NCBI GenBank assembly: GCA_013368375.1
Contig: JAACJP010000017.1
Span: 496,001-560,000 of the forward strand
From: Tricholomella constricta
Taxonomy: Eukaryota > Basidiomycota > Agaricomycetes > Agaricales > Lyophyllaceae
Direction: 5' to 3'
DNA: 64,000 nucleotides
A model generated the notes under the pieces. It was not told the origin of the DNA. It worked only from the letters and a program-made list of their open reading frames with translations, and made no database searches. Of the stretch, positions 35,150-44,765 are shown one piece after another. The translations under genes and the position numbers were made by a program. Positions within the stretch are counted from its first letter, which is position 1. The number at the start of each line of letters is the position of its first letter.

Positions 35150-35920
35150 AGTACTGTGGTCTGTGGGACTATGTGCAGCCATAACTTACGAATGTAAAGC
35201 TCAGGGTGAGCTTCTCGTTGATTAAGCTTTACCGGGAGTTGACCGTGCATGTTACATACAGATCTATGTACTTCGATACCTTCGGCCGTTGTGGTACTAG
35301 ACGCTGAGCTCCAAATAGGCTTCAGTTACGAAATTTTTGACCTGCACGCAGTATTGAACATCATGTTTGGGACGTCACCGTTATCACACTGGCCAATTGC
35401 GCAACTTGTTTACTGCCCTGTATCCACCAAGCAAAGCGGCCCTGCAAGAGGGCCCACATAAACATCGGTGCGCCTGTTACGTCTTATGCTTCCAAAGCAT
35501 TGATCGTCACCGCGGTTTAACTACCCTCTGGTGGGATGAAAAAGAATAATGAATACCAAAGACTGATCAAGATAAGGTTCAGTGAAACTGGATCTCCTGA
35601 TTTCGAAGCATGTATAAGTGGATCTACTGGGTCGTAGTCAGATGCAATGCCATTTGGCCACACAGCCATGTCTGTGGCATTGTCTACCTTATGTTGATTT
35701 CGCAGACGTCAAACGACGTGTATTGTGCCATCCGCGAATCATAGGTATGACCAGTTTGGAGGGGAGGTAAGGACGCCTTTCTTGCTATCTTTTTGGCATT
35801 CCGAGTCGGTACTTCACCACAGGATGTAGGAACCCACCGGTGAGAGCGTACATCTTAGCAAGGGAACATGGCCGCGTGGCGAAATGAAAGGTGTAACCGC
35901 CTTTCACTCTTTTTTGACCA
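35150..35920. other. Intergenic, no gene seen
   Basis: Short frames only; ends at the left repeat of the Ngaro-like element. Confidence 0.5.
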
Positions 35921-35978
35921 CTGCTTTCCTTCCCCAAGTCACACAGAGCTTGTTAGTCCTCTGGACTTGGGCTTTCTT
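35921..35978 (+). repeat. A1 split direct repeat (5' part)
   Basis: Matches A2 at 41271-41330 with two or three mismatches; the last 8 bp lie beyond the hAT element at 37035-37042. Confidence 0.8.
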
Positions 35979-37026
35979 CAGGGGGGGCCCAAACACGCAA
36001 TCGCTGAAATGATGATGACAGCCGTCGGCGTGTGGGAAATTGATGAGAGCACGGCTGATGCCGCTGTCAACTCACGGCATCACGGCAATTCCAAATTGGG
36101 CCAGCTTGGGCGTCAGCGCACTCGAGGCCGTGTTCTCATGTTCCTCAGTACATAAACACTTGTTATTATTGCTTATTCCTGTCTAAGTCTTTTATCTCTG
36201 GGCTGTGAGGCCTGAGTAAATGATGTAACTGTGTCAGATCTACCTCTCTTCCCACTATCCATGTCTTCAACCATAATTGCAAGCCCATCACTATCTGGTA
36301 TGGTGTTTTCCTCCCTCCATTTCTTGGTCATTTCAGCCTGAACTCCCATATCCATTTCTTCCTTCTATGTGATAAACATATCCACCATGAGCTGTGCAGG
36401 TATCTTAGGTGGCTTCCCATCTACAGAATGATCAATGAGAAGGTGGAACATCATGTTGTACTTCCAGACTGTTTTTGGGCCAGCCAGAGAAGGAATGCAT
36501 AAAGGGCAGTGTATGGGAACATTGGTGCAGGGTGAGGTTCCAGAAGATTTCTGTGCAGCCTTGCACTGCATGCTTGCATAATGATATTCACAATTTGATA
36601 CAATGGAGAAACCACCCTTTGGCTTTGATAAAAGCTGGGTAAGGCATCCATCTAGGCCACAGAAGCCACAAGGGTCAGCTCCAATATCTGCCAAGTAGTT
36701 CCCATTACCAGGTGGTCCAGGAATCCGGTACATATGCAAGATATGCTTTCCAACATGGTCTCTCATTTTATTGATCAATTCTGTGACTGGATGAAGCACT
36801 GGAGTCAATGGTGGAGGCATGGATGTGTGCCGATGTCCTGTGGATGAGTGGAGATGGAAAGAGGAAGATAACTGACGAGGAAGCGACCGACGACGCCCAA
36901 ACCGCCCGATTTGGAATTGCCGTGATGCCGTGAGTTGACAGCGGCATCAGCCGTGCTCTCATCAATTTCCCACACGCCGACGGCTGTCATCATCATTTCA
37001 GCGATTGCGTGTTTGGGCCCCCCCTG
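35979..37026. mobile_element. hAT-type element (1,048 bp) with 8-bp target duplication, carrying captured coding sequence
   Basis: The ends are CAGGGGGGGCCCAAACACGC and its exact inverse. The inverted repeat extends over at least 120 bp (35979-36100 against 36900-37026). GCTTTCTT flanks both sides (35971-35978, 37027-37034). CAG ends and 8-bp duplication fit hAT. The interior has no transposase but a host-type zinc-binding coding region on the minus strand. Confidence 0.85.
36173..36820 (-). pseudogene. Captured zinc-binding host-type gene fragment with internal TAG
   Basis: The frame has CGFCGLDGC, CEYHYASMQCKAA, CTNVPIHCPLC and WKYNMMFHLLIDH, a series of Cys/His pairs (CX2C...CX2C...HX4-5H). 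After DMFIT an in-frame TAG (36365-36367) interrupts it, then the same frame continues KEEMDMGVQAEMTKKWREEN, SDGLAIMVEDMDSGKRGRSDTVTS and DKRLRQE to a stop at 36173. I remember this cysteine block as a repeated, transposon-associated module in Agaricomycetes; no function is established to my knowledge. The single stop suggests recent decay after capture. Confidence 0.65.
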
Positions 37027-37157
37027 GCTTTCTTGTTATTCTAGCAGGCACCATTCCTCCGTCTTCAGTGACGTTTCGCGGACCCGACGGTCGTTTTGCC
37101 AGTCGCGCTAGTTCTCGCGTCCCATCTGTCGTTCACCCTCCCACCGTTCCTCACGCG

Positions 37158-38105
37158 ATGGTCTCCATGCCCACCGATAACAGCAGTACCACTCCTGCTT
37201 CAACCTCCGGTGGACCTGCGGCTCAGGGAACTGATCCTGCCCCAACCCCTGCACCTGGTGTTGCCGCTGCTGCTGCGGCACCAACACCAATGTCCGCCCC
37301 TGCCCCTGTCCCTGCCCCCGTCGACGCGACGAACGCCCTCTCCACACTCTTATCTCTAATTGCTGGCGTTATGGCTGCGCAGAATCAGGGCCAACCCGCG
37401 CCCACACCTCCTGCTGTCTCATTCCCGGCATTCGTCTCCACCGACGCATTCCCTGCCGATAAGTCGCTCCCCAACTTGAACCTTTTCCCCTCCGTTGAGA
37501 CGAGCACCCTCCTGGACATCGCTCGCCACGATTTTCGGCCCATCGACCTATGCAAATTGGACTCGCGTTACCGCAACAAAGCTGATTTCTATCGCTTGGA
37601 AGGCAATGCACCCCGGTCTAGCGCACTCAAGGACTACCCCTCACTCCACTCCCTCCTCACACCTCTTGCCACCTACTTCGCAATCCTCCAGGCATTTGCT
37701 GCTACAGCTGGCAGTGCCCAGGCCACCTTCGTCATGGGCCACGCTGCCTCTCGATACATAACCCACCTCCTAGAACTCCATCAGCGTTACGAGTGGTCTG
37801 CTGTGGTGCAGTACCACATGCAATTCCATCTCCACCGTCGCCAGGAGATGCTTACCGGGTCCTACACAGGTTGGTCTCAGCCCGACAATCTGCTTATGAC
37901 CGAGTACCTCTTTGGACGGCAGCGCGCGAGCGTCAGCGCCTCCCCGCTTTCCTCGAGCAAACCCAAGATGGATATCTCCAACCAAACTTGCTTCGCTTTC
38001 AATAAAGGCACCTGCACCGCGTCTCCCTGTCCCAACAGCCGTATTCACAAGTGTCGGAAGTGCGGCAACCTTGGCCACATGGAGAAGGACTGCACTCGAA
38101 ACTAG
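37158..38105 (+). CDS. Ngaro-like gag protein
   Basis: Starts MVSMPTDNSSTTPAS; the first ~100 residues are Ala/Pro-rich, followed by a helical region (LTPLATYFAILQAFAATAG, SRYITHLLELHQRYEWSAVVQYHMQFHLHRRQ). The C-terminus has a CCCH-like finger (CFAFNKGTCTASPC...H) and a CCHC knuckle CRKCGNLGHMEKDC. It binds and packages element RNA, by analogy. It ends at TAG (38103-38105), and pol continues in the same frame without any other stop. The frame is also open upstream into the hAT end, so the native start could lie further left, but 37158 gives a normal length (315 aa). Confidence 0.8.
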   Translation: MVSMPTDNSSTTPASTSGGPAAQGTDPAPTPAPGVAAAAAAPTPMSAPAPVPAPVDATNALSTLLSLIAGVMAAQNQGQPAPTPPAVSFPAFVSTDAFPADKSLPNLNLFPSVETSTLLDIARHDFRPIDLCKLDSRYRNKADFYRLEGNAPRSSALKDYPSLHSLLTPLATYFAILQAFAATAGSAQATFVMGHAASRYITHLLELHQRYEWSAVVQYHMQFHLHRRQEMLTGSYTGWSQPDNLLMTEYLFGRQRASVSASPLSSSKPKMDISNQTCFAFNKGTCTASPCPNSRIHKCRKCGNLGHMEKDCTRN

Positions 38106-40484
38106 GGACTCGGCTCGGCGGGCACGAAACCCGCTTCTTGCACTGCCGCCCGCCGGCGCCAGCACAGCACACCTGGTTTACCATTACCCATCTCGGCTCC
38201 CTCTCCATCGTCATCTGCCCCATCTTTTGCCCCCAATCTGCCACATAAACTATTATTCATTCCTGGTCCGCCGCCACCACCGCGTCCAAACTCCGACCCA
38301 CGTTGTAACATTTTTAAACCCTCGTCATCCCCTCCTCCTGTATCATCTCCTCTCGTACTCGATGCCTGGCGTTTCTATCTTGCAGATTACCCTGACTGCC
38401 GCTTCGTAGACTCTCTTGTCAATATAATCCAATTTGGTGCCAATATCGGATTTCTAGGAGATGAGTATGAGCAATCCTGCAGGAACTTGAAATCTGCTAG
38501 CGAGAACAAGGATTTTATGTCCAGCTCTATCCAATCTCTCCTCGAAAACTCCCATGCTGCTGGCCCGTTCCCTTCACCACCTCTTCCTAATTTTCGCTGC
38601 TCGCCACTGGGCGCGGTCGGGCGCAAGCGTAATCCTGGAAAATTATGTGTTATCAATCATCTCTCCTGGCCAAAAGGGAAGTCCGTGAACGACGGCATTC
38701 CTGACCATGAGGCTCACATTGTCTATGATATGTTCGCACGTGCAGTCCAGGACCTTCGGCAGTCCGGTTCTGGAGCCTTGATGGCGAAGCTTGACCTTAA
38801 AGAAGCTTTCCGGCACATCCCAGTCCGGGCTGCGGACTGGCACCTCCTTGGCTTCCGCTGGAAGGCTAAGTTCTTTCACCTGCTCGTGTTAGCATTCGGG
38901 CTCAAATCAGCGCCATACATTTTCAACCTTTTTGCTGAGGCTCTTCATTGGATCATCCAACGCCACATTCCAGCAGCTCTTCGCCATTACCTCGATGACT
39001 TCCTCCTCATTTTTGGTCCATCCTCCGATCCCGTTGTCTGCAATGCAGCTGTCGAATGGGTCACGGCTTTAGGAAAGGAACTGGGGCTCTATTTTCAGGA
39101 CTCTAAAACTGTCCGTCCATGTACCCAGCTCGAGTTCCTGGGTCTCGAACTCGATTCTACTGCTATGGAAGCTCGCCTGCCACCAGATAAGCTTGCTTAC
39201 CTCACAGACCTGTTGGACACATGGGCTTCAAAGAAGAGATGCACCTTGTATGAGCTACAAGCACTTACAGGTTTCCTCCAATTTGCTTCTCAAGTCATCC
39301 CCAAATCCCGTACCTTCATCCGTCGCCTTTTCGACTTCTCCTGCACATTCACCTCCCCGCACGCCATCCGTCACATTCCCAAGCCTGCCATGTCCGACAT
39401 CCAATGGTGGCATGTTTTCAGCGCTCACTGGAATGGTATCATGCTTATCAACCCCTCGCTCCCATCCCTGTCTGTTCACACGGACGCCAGCGGCAGCAAA
39501 GGTTTAGGGGGTATTGCTGGCGATCAGCGGTTTTCTGCTCGGACACCACGGCGTCACCGTCCATGTGACATTCAGTTCAAGGAGATTTTTGCTGTCTTGC
39601 ATGCAATTCTCTGCTGGGGCGACACCTGGAGCGGGCACCATATCACATTCTTCTGTGACAATGAGGCAGTTGTTGTCTGGCTAAACTCGGGAACGGCAAA
39701 ATCACCTCACGCAATGCCGGTCGTCCGGGCGATATCCATGATGGCCGCTCACCTCAAATTTTCTTACTCTTCTACCTGGGTTCCCACTGAAGAGAATGCG
39801 CTCGCTGACGCTGCATCTCGTTTTCAGTACACCCGGCTTCTTCAGCTAGCCCCGCACCTTTCTCCCAAACCCTCGTCGCGGAAGCCCCAGCTCATTGGTT
39901 TGAAGTGCACGCTAACCTGTCACCACGCGCCGTTTTCTACCTCTGGCATGGCCTCGCTGCTAGCACCCGCAAGTCCTACTCCACGGGCCAACGATCGTAC
40001 ATCGACTTTGTCCGCCTCCACCCTGCCATCCTCGATGAGCCTGGCAAATACCTTCCAGCTACAGACAAGTCAATTGTCGAATGGGCTTGCTACCTCGGTG
40101 ATCGCGGGCTGCAACCAAAGACCATTAAGAGCTACCTCTCCGCCGTTCGTTCCCTCCACGTCAATGAGGGCCTTCCTTTTGCAGCTTGCGAGTCCGAAAC
40201 TGTGCGCAGAGTCATCCGCGGCATCAAGCGTTTCTGCGGGGAGCGGGAGCGGTGTCCTAAACTGCCAATTACCTTGTCACTCCTCCAGAAGCTGGCATCT
40301 ATCCCAGGAGACCTCTCCGAAAGCTTCAATGTCTCCTTCGATGCCGCAATTAAAACTGCGTGGTCGGGCTTTCTCCGCTGCGGCGAGCTTACCCTGGACC
40401 ACGGCGAGAAGTTCAGCACATCAAACCATCTCAGCTGGGGGTGCGTCAGCTTCCTCCCTTCTTTCGCTGACCCAACGCATGTGA
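38106..40484 (+). CDS. Ngaro-like pol: reverse transcriptase and RNase H
   Basis: Open from the codon after the gag TAG to 40484, with the recognisable part to about 39850; the first good ATG is 38517 or further on. RT blocks: AKLDLKEAFRHIPV, LLGFRWKAKFFHLLVLAFGL, KSAPYIFNLF, HYLDDFLLIF (catalytic YLDD intact) and LEFLGLELD. RNase H: SVHTDASGSKGLGG, FKEIFAVLHAILCW, FFCDNEAVVVWLNSGTAKS and NALADAASR (Asp, Glu, Asp, Asp residues in place). This RT-RH with an LDLKEAF...YLDDFL pattern is that of DIRS/Ngaro. The frame overlaps the recombinase frame at its end; residues after ~39850 are probably not used. Confidence 0.85.
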   Translation, partial: GLGSAGTKPASCTAARRRQHSTPGLPLPISAPSPSSSAPSFAPNLPHKLLFIPGPPPPPRPNSDPRCNIFKPSSSPPPVSSPLVLDAWRFYLADYPDCRFVDSLVNIIQFGANIGFLGDEYEQSCRNLKSASENKDFMSSSIQSLLENSHAAGPFPSPPLPNFRCSPLGAVGRKRNPGKLCVINHLSWPKGKSVNDGIPDHEAHIVYDMFARAVQDLRQSGSGALMAKLDLKEAFRHIPVRAADWHLLGFRWKAKFFHLLVLAFGLKSAPYIFNLFAEALHWIIQRHIPAALRHYLDDFLLIFGPSSDPVVCNAAVEWVTALGKELGLYFQDSKTVRPCTQLEFLGLELDSTAMEARLPPDKLAYLTDLLDTWASKKRCTLYELQALTGFLQFASQVIPKSRTFIRRLFDFSCTFTSPHAIRHIPKPAMSDIQWWHVFSAHWNGIMLINPSLPSLSVHTDASGSKGLGGIAGDQRFSARTPRRHRPCDIQFKEIFAVLHAILCWGDTWSGHHITFFCDNEAVVVWLNSGTAKSPHAMPVVRAISMMAAHLKFSYSSTWVPTEENALADAASRFQYTRLLQLAPHLSPKPSSRKPQLIGLKCTLTCHHAPFSTSGMASLLAPASPTPRANDRTSTLSASTLPSSMSLANTFQLQTSQLSNGLATSVIAGCNQRPLRATSPPFVPSTSMRAFLLQLASPKLCAESSAASSVSAGSGSGVLNCQLPCHSSRSWHLSQETSPKASMSPSMPQLKLRGRAFSAAASLPWTTARSSAHQTISAGGASASSLLSLTQRM

Positions 40485-40957
40485 GGCTCGATCTCCCGGC
40501 CTCGAAAACCGATCCCTTTCGCAAGGGTGTATCCATCCTCATTGCTAAGGCACCTCCGGGGTCGACGACCTGTGCAGTCACAGCCCTTCACCACCTCTTT
40601 TCCACCAACCCACAACTTCTTGATGCTCCGCTGTTCTCAAACCCCGACGGCTCCCCCCTTACACGGGCCACATTCATCTCCACTCTCAAGCTGCGGCTCA
40701 CATCACTCGGCATCGACGCCTCGCAGTATTCTGGCCACAGCTTTCGCCGCGGCGCTGCCTCTGCGGCCGCGGCGGTGGGGTACGCCGACCACGAGATCCA
40801 GCTGCTCGGCCGCTGGCGTAGCGATGCCTACAAACTGTACATCGACGTACCGCGCGAACGCATTCTTGGGCTCTCCGCACGTCTCCATTTGGCCACTCCT
40901 CCTGCTCAGCTTTTCGTTCCTCCGGACCTCCGCTTCGCCCCTTCCCGTTTGGCTTAA
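39905..40957 (+). CDS. Ngaro-like tyrosine recombinase (integrase)
   Basis: Replaces the usual integrase and joins circular cDNA to the host without target duplication. N-terminal SAM-like part: YSTGQRSYIDFVRLH, VEWACYLGDRGLQPKTIKSYLSAVRSLH. Catalytic part: AWSGFLRCGELTL (first Arg), SKTDPFRKG (Lys), GHSFRRGAASAAAAVGY (H-x-x-R) and LGRWRSDAYKLYI (Trp/His-type position and the Tyr nucleophile). The frame is in another phase from pol and overlaps it, with no clear ATG before HANLSP, so it is likely made by frameshift, reinitiation or splicing. It is uninterrupted to the TAA at 40955-40957. Confidence 0.85.
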   Translation: MHANLSPRAVFYLWHGLAASTRKSYSTGQRSYIDFVRLHPAILDEPGKYLPATDKSIVEWACYLGDRGLQPKTIKSYLSAVRSLHVNEGLPFAACESETVRRVIRGIKRFCGERERCPKLPITLSLLQKLASIPGDLSESFNVSFDAAIKTAWSGFLRCGELTLDHGEKFSTSNHLSWGCVSFLPSFADPTHVRLDLPASKTDPFRKGVSILIAKAPPGSTTCAVTALHHLFSTNPQLLDAPLFSNPDGSPLTRATFISTLKLRLTSLGIDASQYSGHSFRRGAASAAAAVGYADHEIQLLGRWRSDAYKLYIDVPRERILGLSARLHLATPPAQLFVPPDLRFAPSRLA

Positions 40958-41064
40958 GTTCGGGCCTCCTTCACGGAGCCCGTGCGAAAGAGCTAGGGCG
41001 ACCAAATACATCCATTTGTTCGCAAAGCTCTCTCCTCCTTTCATCCCCAGGAGCCGGCATAGAT
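40951..41064 (+). repeat. B1 repeat (114 bp)
   Basis: GGCTTAAGTTCGGGCCTCC to CCGGCATAGAT; contains the stop codon of the recombinase frame. Confidence 0.85.
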
Positions 41065-41270
41065 GAACCGGCCAAAAGCGTTTGACCAAAGTCTATGCCG
41101 GCGACGGAGTCGCCGCGCGTCGCGTCTCACTTCCTTGTTCTCGCCTTGCACGATCACTACTACTTATATTCATCCTTCGTAATTATATACTTCGCTCCAT
41201 GGTCACTTTCCCTTGTCCTGCTTTCCTTCGCCAACTCACACAGAGCTCGTTAGGTTAGATTCTTTCTCGT

Positions 41271-41337
41271 CCTGCTTTCCTTCCCCAACTCACACAGAGC
41301 TCGTTAGTCCTCTGGACTTGGGCTTTCTTGTTATTCT
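41271..41337 (+). repeat. A2 split direct repeat
   Basis: Counterpart of A1. A shortened extra copy of its first 37 bp precedes it at 41217-41253. Confidence 0.8.
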
Positions 41338-41449
41338 CCCACCCCTCATATCCACTTGCCCCTCTTCCCTTTTGCTCCTTTTACTGGTACCACAATTTCG
41401 TGTCTCGTCCTTTCGTAGTGTTTATCACGTAGTCAGACTCGCCCCGGCC

Positions 41450-41563
41450 GGCTTAAGTTCGGGCCTCCTTCACGGAGCCCGTGCGAAAGAGCTAGGGCGA
41501 CCAAATACATCCATTTGTTCGCAAAGCTCTCTCCTCCTTTCATCCCCAGGAGCCGGCATAGAT
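41450..41563 (+). repeat. B2 repeat (114 bp), right end of the element
   Basis: Same sequence as B1 over 114 bp; the similarity stops at 41563, which I take as the element end. Confidence 0.85.
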
Positions 41564-43610
41564 TCAAAATTCACAGCTGATAAGGCCCATTTTACAGGCC
41601 ATGCATGATTAGAAGGCTTACAAGCTATATTCTAATGGATATCTTTATATCAAATGGTGATAAAAGAGACTATCAACATTGCTGCTGAAGTAAAGATTTG
41701 TATTCATCAAAATCATGATCAAACACACAAAAAGCGTTAGATCTAGAGTCTTTGTTTCTGGAGAGCCTACCCTGCCGTCCCTGGACCCACAATGAATCAC
41801 CCTGATCGCCTACAAATGAAGCGCAAAATGTTAATTCCAGATACTCAATCGCCTTTAACCGACGCCCGACACGCGACATTGTTTCGGACTCCACGTGGTG
41901 GTGGCGGCGATGGGAAAATTCACAAGGTCAACAACACTTTTCAAGGCGCCGGCCTTTCTGGTGGTCCGCCGTCAAGATGGGGGCCCCTGCCCTTGGAAAA
42001 CAAATCAGATGGATATCCGCGGTCTCGATAGATAACCACGAATTTGTGTCCAGGAAAAGAAAGATTTACCGCGGAAACCAAGTCAAGGTATGAATTGATA
42101 TCCTTTCTATGTGTTGATCGTTTTAAAATCATGACCACAGCACTACAAGCACTTCAAGCCACCTTTGAAACTGACGAAAAGTGACTGAATAATCATAGGT
42201 AAAACCGTGATTACGAAACAAATACAGGGAGGGATCTGGATGGCGTGCTGTGTACCTCATGACGATGACGGTATCGTGTCACAAGCATCAAACACGCATA
42301 CGCAGCTAAACTCGGAGAGAGACAGACAATGAGTGCGTGAGATGAGAAGCGGTGACAAAAGGCTGTGATGTGGGGATTTCGACGACGATCGCGGAATGAG
42401 AGACTCCGAGCCCGCGGTGAACAAGCGAAGGAAGACAGAAAACAGGTTTCGAAGATAGTTCGTGGGGGGATCCGCTATATTTGGATGGGGTAAGTATATG
42501 GAGTGCTGGATGTGGGCACGGGGACTACAGTGGTGGTGGCCACGGGACTATGGCGTGGTGGAAAACAATCTGCCAATCAGGTCGGAAACAATCGATTGGC
42601 TTCGTTTTTTTGGGGATGACGACGACGACGAGAGAAGGGTTTTGAAGGCGTTACAGCGAAACTGATCAGCACTATCCGCCGTTTGACAATGTGTTGTTGT
42701 TAGGTTGTCATTCGTTGTTCGCTCGTTTACGCTCGTTGGCCCGGTGAATGCTGGCCCGAGCCGGTGACAAGCGCTCAACTTGCAAGGGATAGATTGCGGA
42801 TGTGTAAGAGAATAACAACTGTCATTGTCATTGTCCCATCATGCACAGGTTAGGAAGCCTCGGCGAGATAGAGATGGCATCTAGCCACTGACAGGGCGAT
42901 AAAATTTCCATCACGCGTTTAACGAGAAAAGACGAAAGGAGCCGAGGCCGCTGAGTACATAGAACATGGAAGCTGAAGACATGGAGACTTTGAGTTCTGA
43001 GTTAAGGGTGGGGCAGAGTTGATTGAGCGGAGATGGAAGAAGGGTGCCCGTTTTGGTGCGTTAGGGGCGTGGTGATGAAGAACCAGACGGTGCCTCTGTG
43101 AAGTCAGAAGGCGATGTCGTCTGATGTGATGGAGATGAAGCGATCTGGGGTGCTTTGTGCGAAGCCGGGACTTGCGTCAAAGAAAAGAGAGAGGATGTCG
43201 AGGGGCTTTGCGTAGGCGGTGTGGCGGGTCGAGGGGTCGTGGGTCGGGCTCGGAGCGAGCGTTGCCAATGCGGATCTCGATCCGGAGCAGGTGGAGTGAA
43301 TGATCGGAGAGCGGAGTCGCTTAGTCAGCATCCCAGTTTCCATTGTGCAGCAGAACAAGGCAGGGAAAGACAATGTACACGGGCGGCGGAGGCAAGGGGC
43401 GGCGGCGAACCCATTGGTGCAGAGAACAAGAAGAGAGGGGTTCCTGAAATGGAGTCATGTGGCAGCAAGTTGTGGCGGGGCGCCACTGAAAATCAACATG
43501 TGTCAACACGTGTGAGAGAAATATGGATCGGGGTGACACCCTTTTTCGCCTCTTCCCATCACACAATCGCCTGCTATCCTCGTTCTCCTTGTCCTCTCCC
43601 GCTCGCAGCC
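41564..43610. other. 2-kb stretch without a supported gene
   Basis: Frames on both strands are short and show no conserved motif. 42000-43610 probably contains the promoter of the proline-rich gene at 43611. A run of TCGTCGTCGTC-type repeats occurs at 42615-42632 (plus strand GACGACGACGACG). Confidence 0.45.
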
Positions 43611-44765
43611 ATGATGCTGGTTCAGAAACAACCCAATTTCTCCCTCAATTCTTCCCCCTCGACCTTCCACCACCGCCGACACCCGTCTGCTCCGCCAGCC
43701 GTCGTCGTCGTGCAGCCAACAAGGACGCCGGGGCTTCTATCGCTCTCCAAACCCCAGCCACACCGCCAGCAACCTCAGCAGCGTTCTCCCCGGCCTGCAC
43801 CGGCGCAACGGAGCACCCCTAAGCTACAGCTCAGCGTCGGCCCGGCCCCTGCTACCCCTTCACCCGCTTCCCGCGGCAGACAGGCAAAAGACAAGGGCGC
43901 TTCAACAACCAGGTACTTTGTCATTGTCATCGTGCTTTATTCCTCGCTTATCTTTTCCAGGAGCGACTCGCTCTCGGCCCGTCGCCCCGCCCACCGCCAG
44001 TCGTCGCCTCCCTTGCAGGCAGAGGACCCTTTAAATTCCACTCCCACCAAATCCAACCACGTTTTAGTCTCCAACTCTGATCCCTTTCTCGTCTCAGCCA
44101 CTTCTCCCACTCTCTCCACCCGTCCCTCAGGCAAACTCGCACGCAGGCGCCAACATCAGCCGCCCCAACAGTTGCCCAACTCCACTCAACCCGTCTCGAT
44201 CCCTACCCTCAACAAGCAGCCTCCCAAACCTCTCTCGCGCTCCGTTCCTCTCCCTCGTCACCGCCCCGCTAGGCGCACCTTCAACCCCAACCCCTCTGGA
44301 CTCCTTCCCGCCTTTGATTTCCCTATCTGTGACGACATGACCGACGCCGGTGACCTCTCCGATGTTGACCATGCCCCGCCCTCGCCTGTCACCCCCACCC
44401 TTCGTCGTGGTCACCACGGACACACCCACTCCAAGCCCCCGCCCTTCATGCCTCCCGCCGTCGCCAACAAGCACACTCGCCCCGGCCGCAGCCACAGGCG
44501 CGCGCCGAGCGATAGCGGCATGCTCTTCCACATGAGCTCGGACGAGTCCGGACCCGAGAGTACCGCCTCTGAAGAAGAGCTGCTCCGCAACATTTTGAAG
44601 GACCTTGCGGTCAACAGGAAGGACATGAAGACCCCACCTCCTCAGGCACAGATGGAAACCATGTACGAGGCGCAGGCTCAAGCGCAAGCTCATGGATACT
44701 TTGCGAGCTCCGTGTTCCAGAACTCGCCCAGTCCGGAGGAACTGCCGGATCCGCCGTTGTTTTGA
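43611..44765 (+). CDS. Proline-rich low-complexity protein with PNRC-like C-terminal motif
   Basis: Two exons with a 48-nt intron (about 43913-43960; AG|GTACTTTG ... TTTTCCAG|GAGCG). The N-terminus LVQKQPNFSLNSS and PAVVVVQPTRTPGLLSLSKP, the middle LPAFDFPICDDMTDAGDLSD, and the C-terminus GYFASSVFQNSPSPEELPDPPLF look constrained, while the rest is Pro/Ser/His-rich and disordered. The last block resembles the PNRC motif (SPSPxxLPKP) by which human PNRC2 and its fungal analogues bind the EVH1 domain of the decapping factor Dcp1, including the preceding aromatic FAxSxF. A role in mRNA decapping is therefore inference only. Start chosen at the first of two adjacent ATGs. ~368 aa. Confidence 0.65.
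   Translation: MMLVQKQPNFSLNSSPSTFHHRRHPSAPPAVVVVQPTRTPGLLSLSKPQPHRQQPQQRSPRPAPAQRSTPKLQLSVGPAPATPSPASRGRQAKDKGASTTRYFVIVIVLYSSLIFSRSDSLSARRPAHRQSSPPLQAEDPLNSTPTKSNHVLVSNSDPFLVSATSPTLSTRPSGKLARRRQHQPPQQLPNSTQPVSIPTLNKQPPKPLSRSVPLPRHRPARRTFNPNPSGLLPAFDFPICDDMTDAGDLSDVDHAPPSPVTPTLRRGHHGHTHSKPPPFMPPAVANKHTRPGRSHRRAPSDSGMLFHMSSDESGPESTASEEELLRNILKDLAVNRKDMKTPPPQAQMETMYEAQAQAQAHGYFASSVFQNSPSPEELPDPPLF

Larger units (their letters stand above)
35921..41563 (+). mobile_element. Ngaro-like (DIRS-order) tyrosine-recombinase retrotransposon, nearly intact
   Basis: Order: left repeat A1, gag, RT, RNase H, tyrosine recombinase, then B1-A2-B2. The A repeat (CTGCTTTCCTTCCCCAA..., ending GGGCTTTCTTGTTATTCT) is at 35921-35978 plus 37035-37042 (split by the hAT element) and at 41271-41337. 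A 114-bp B repeat is at 40951-41064 and 41450-41563, practically identical. This split direct repeat plan, the presence of YR and absence of integrase/protease, define the Ngaro/PAT group. No target duplication is expected and none is seen. Open frames and near-identical repeats indicate a recent insertion; the later hAT insertion in A1 probably silenced it. Confidence 0.85.
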
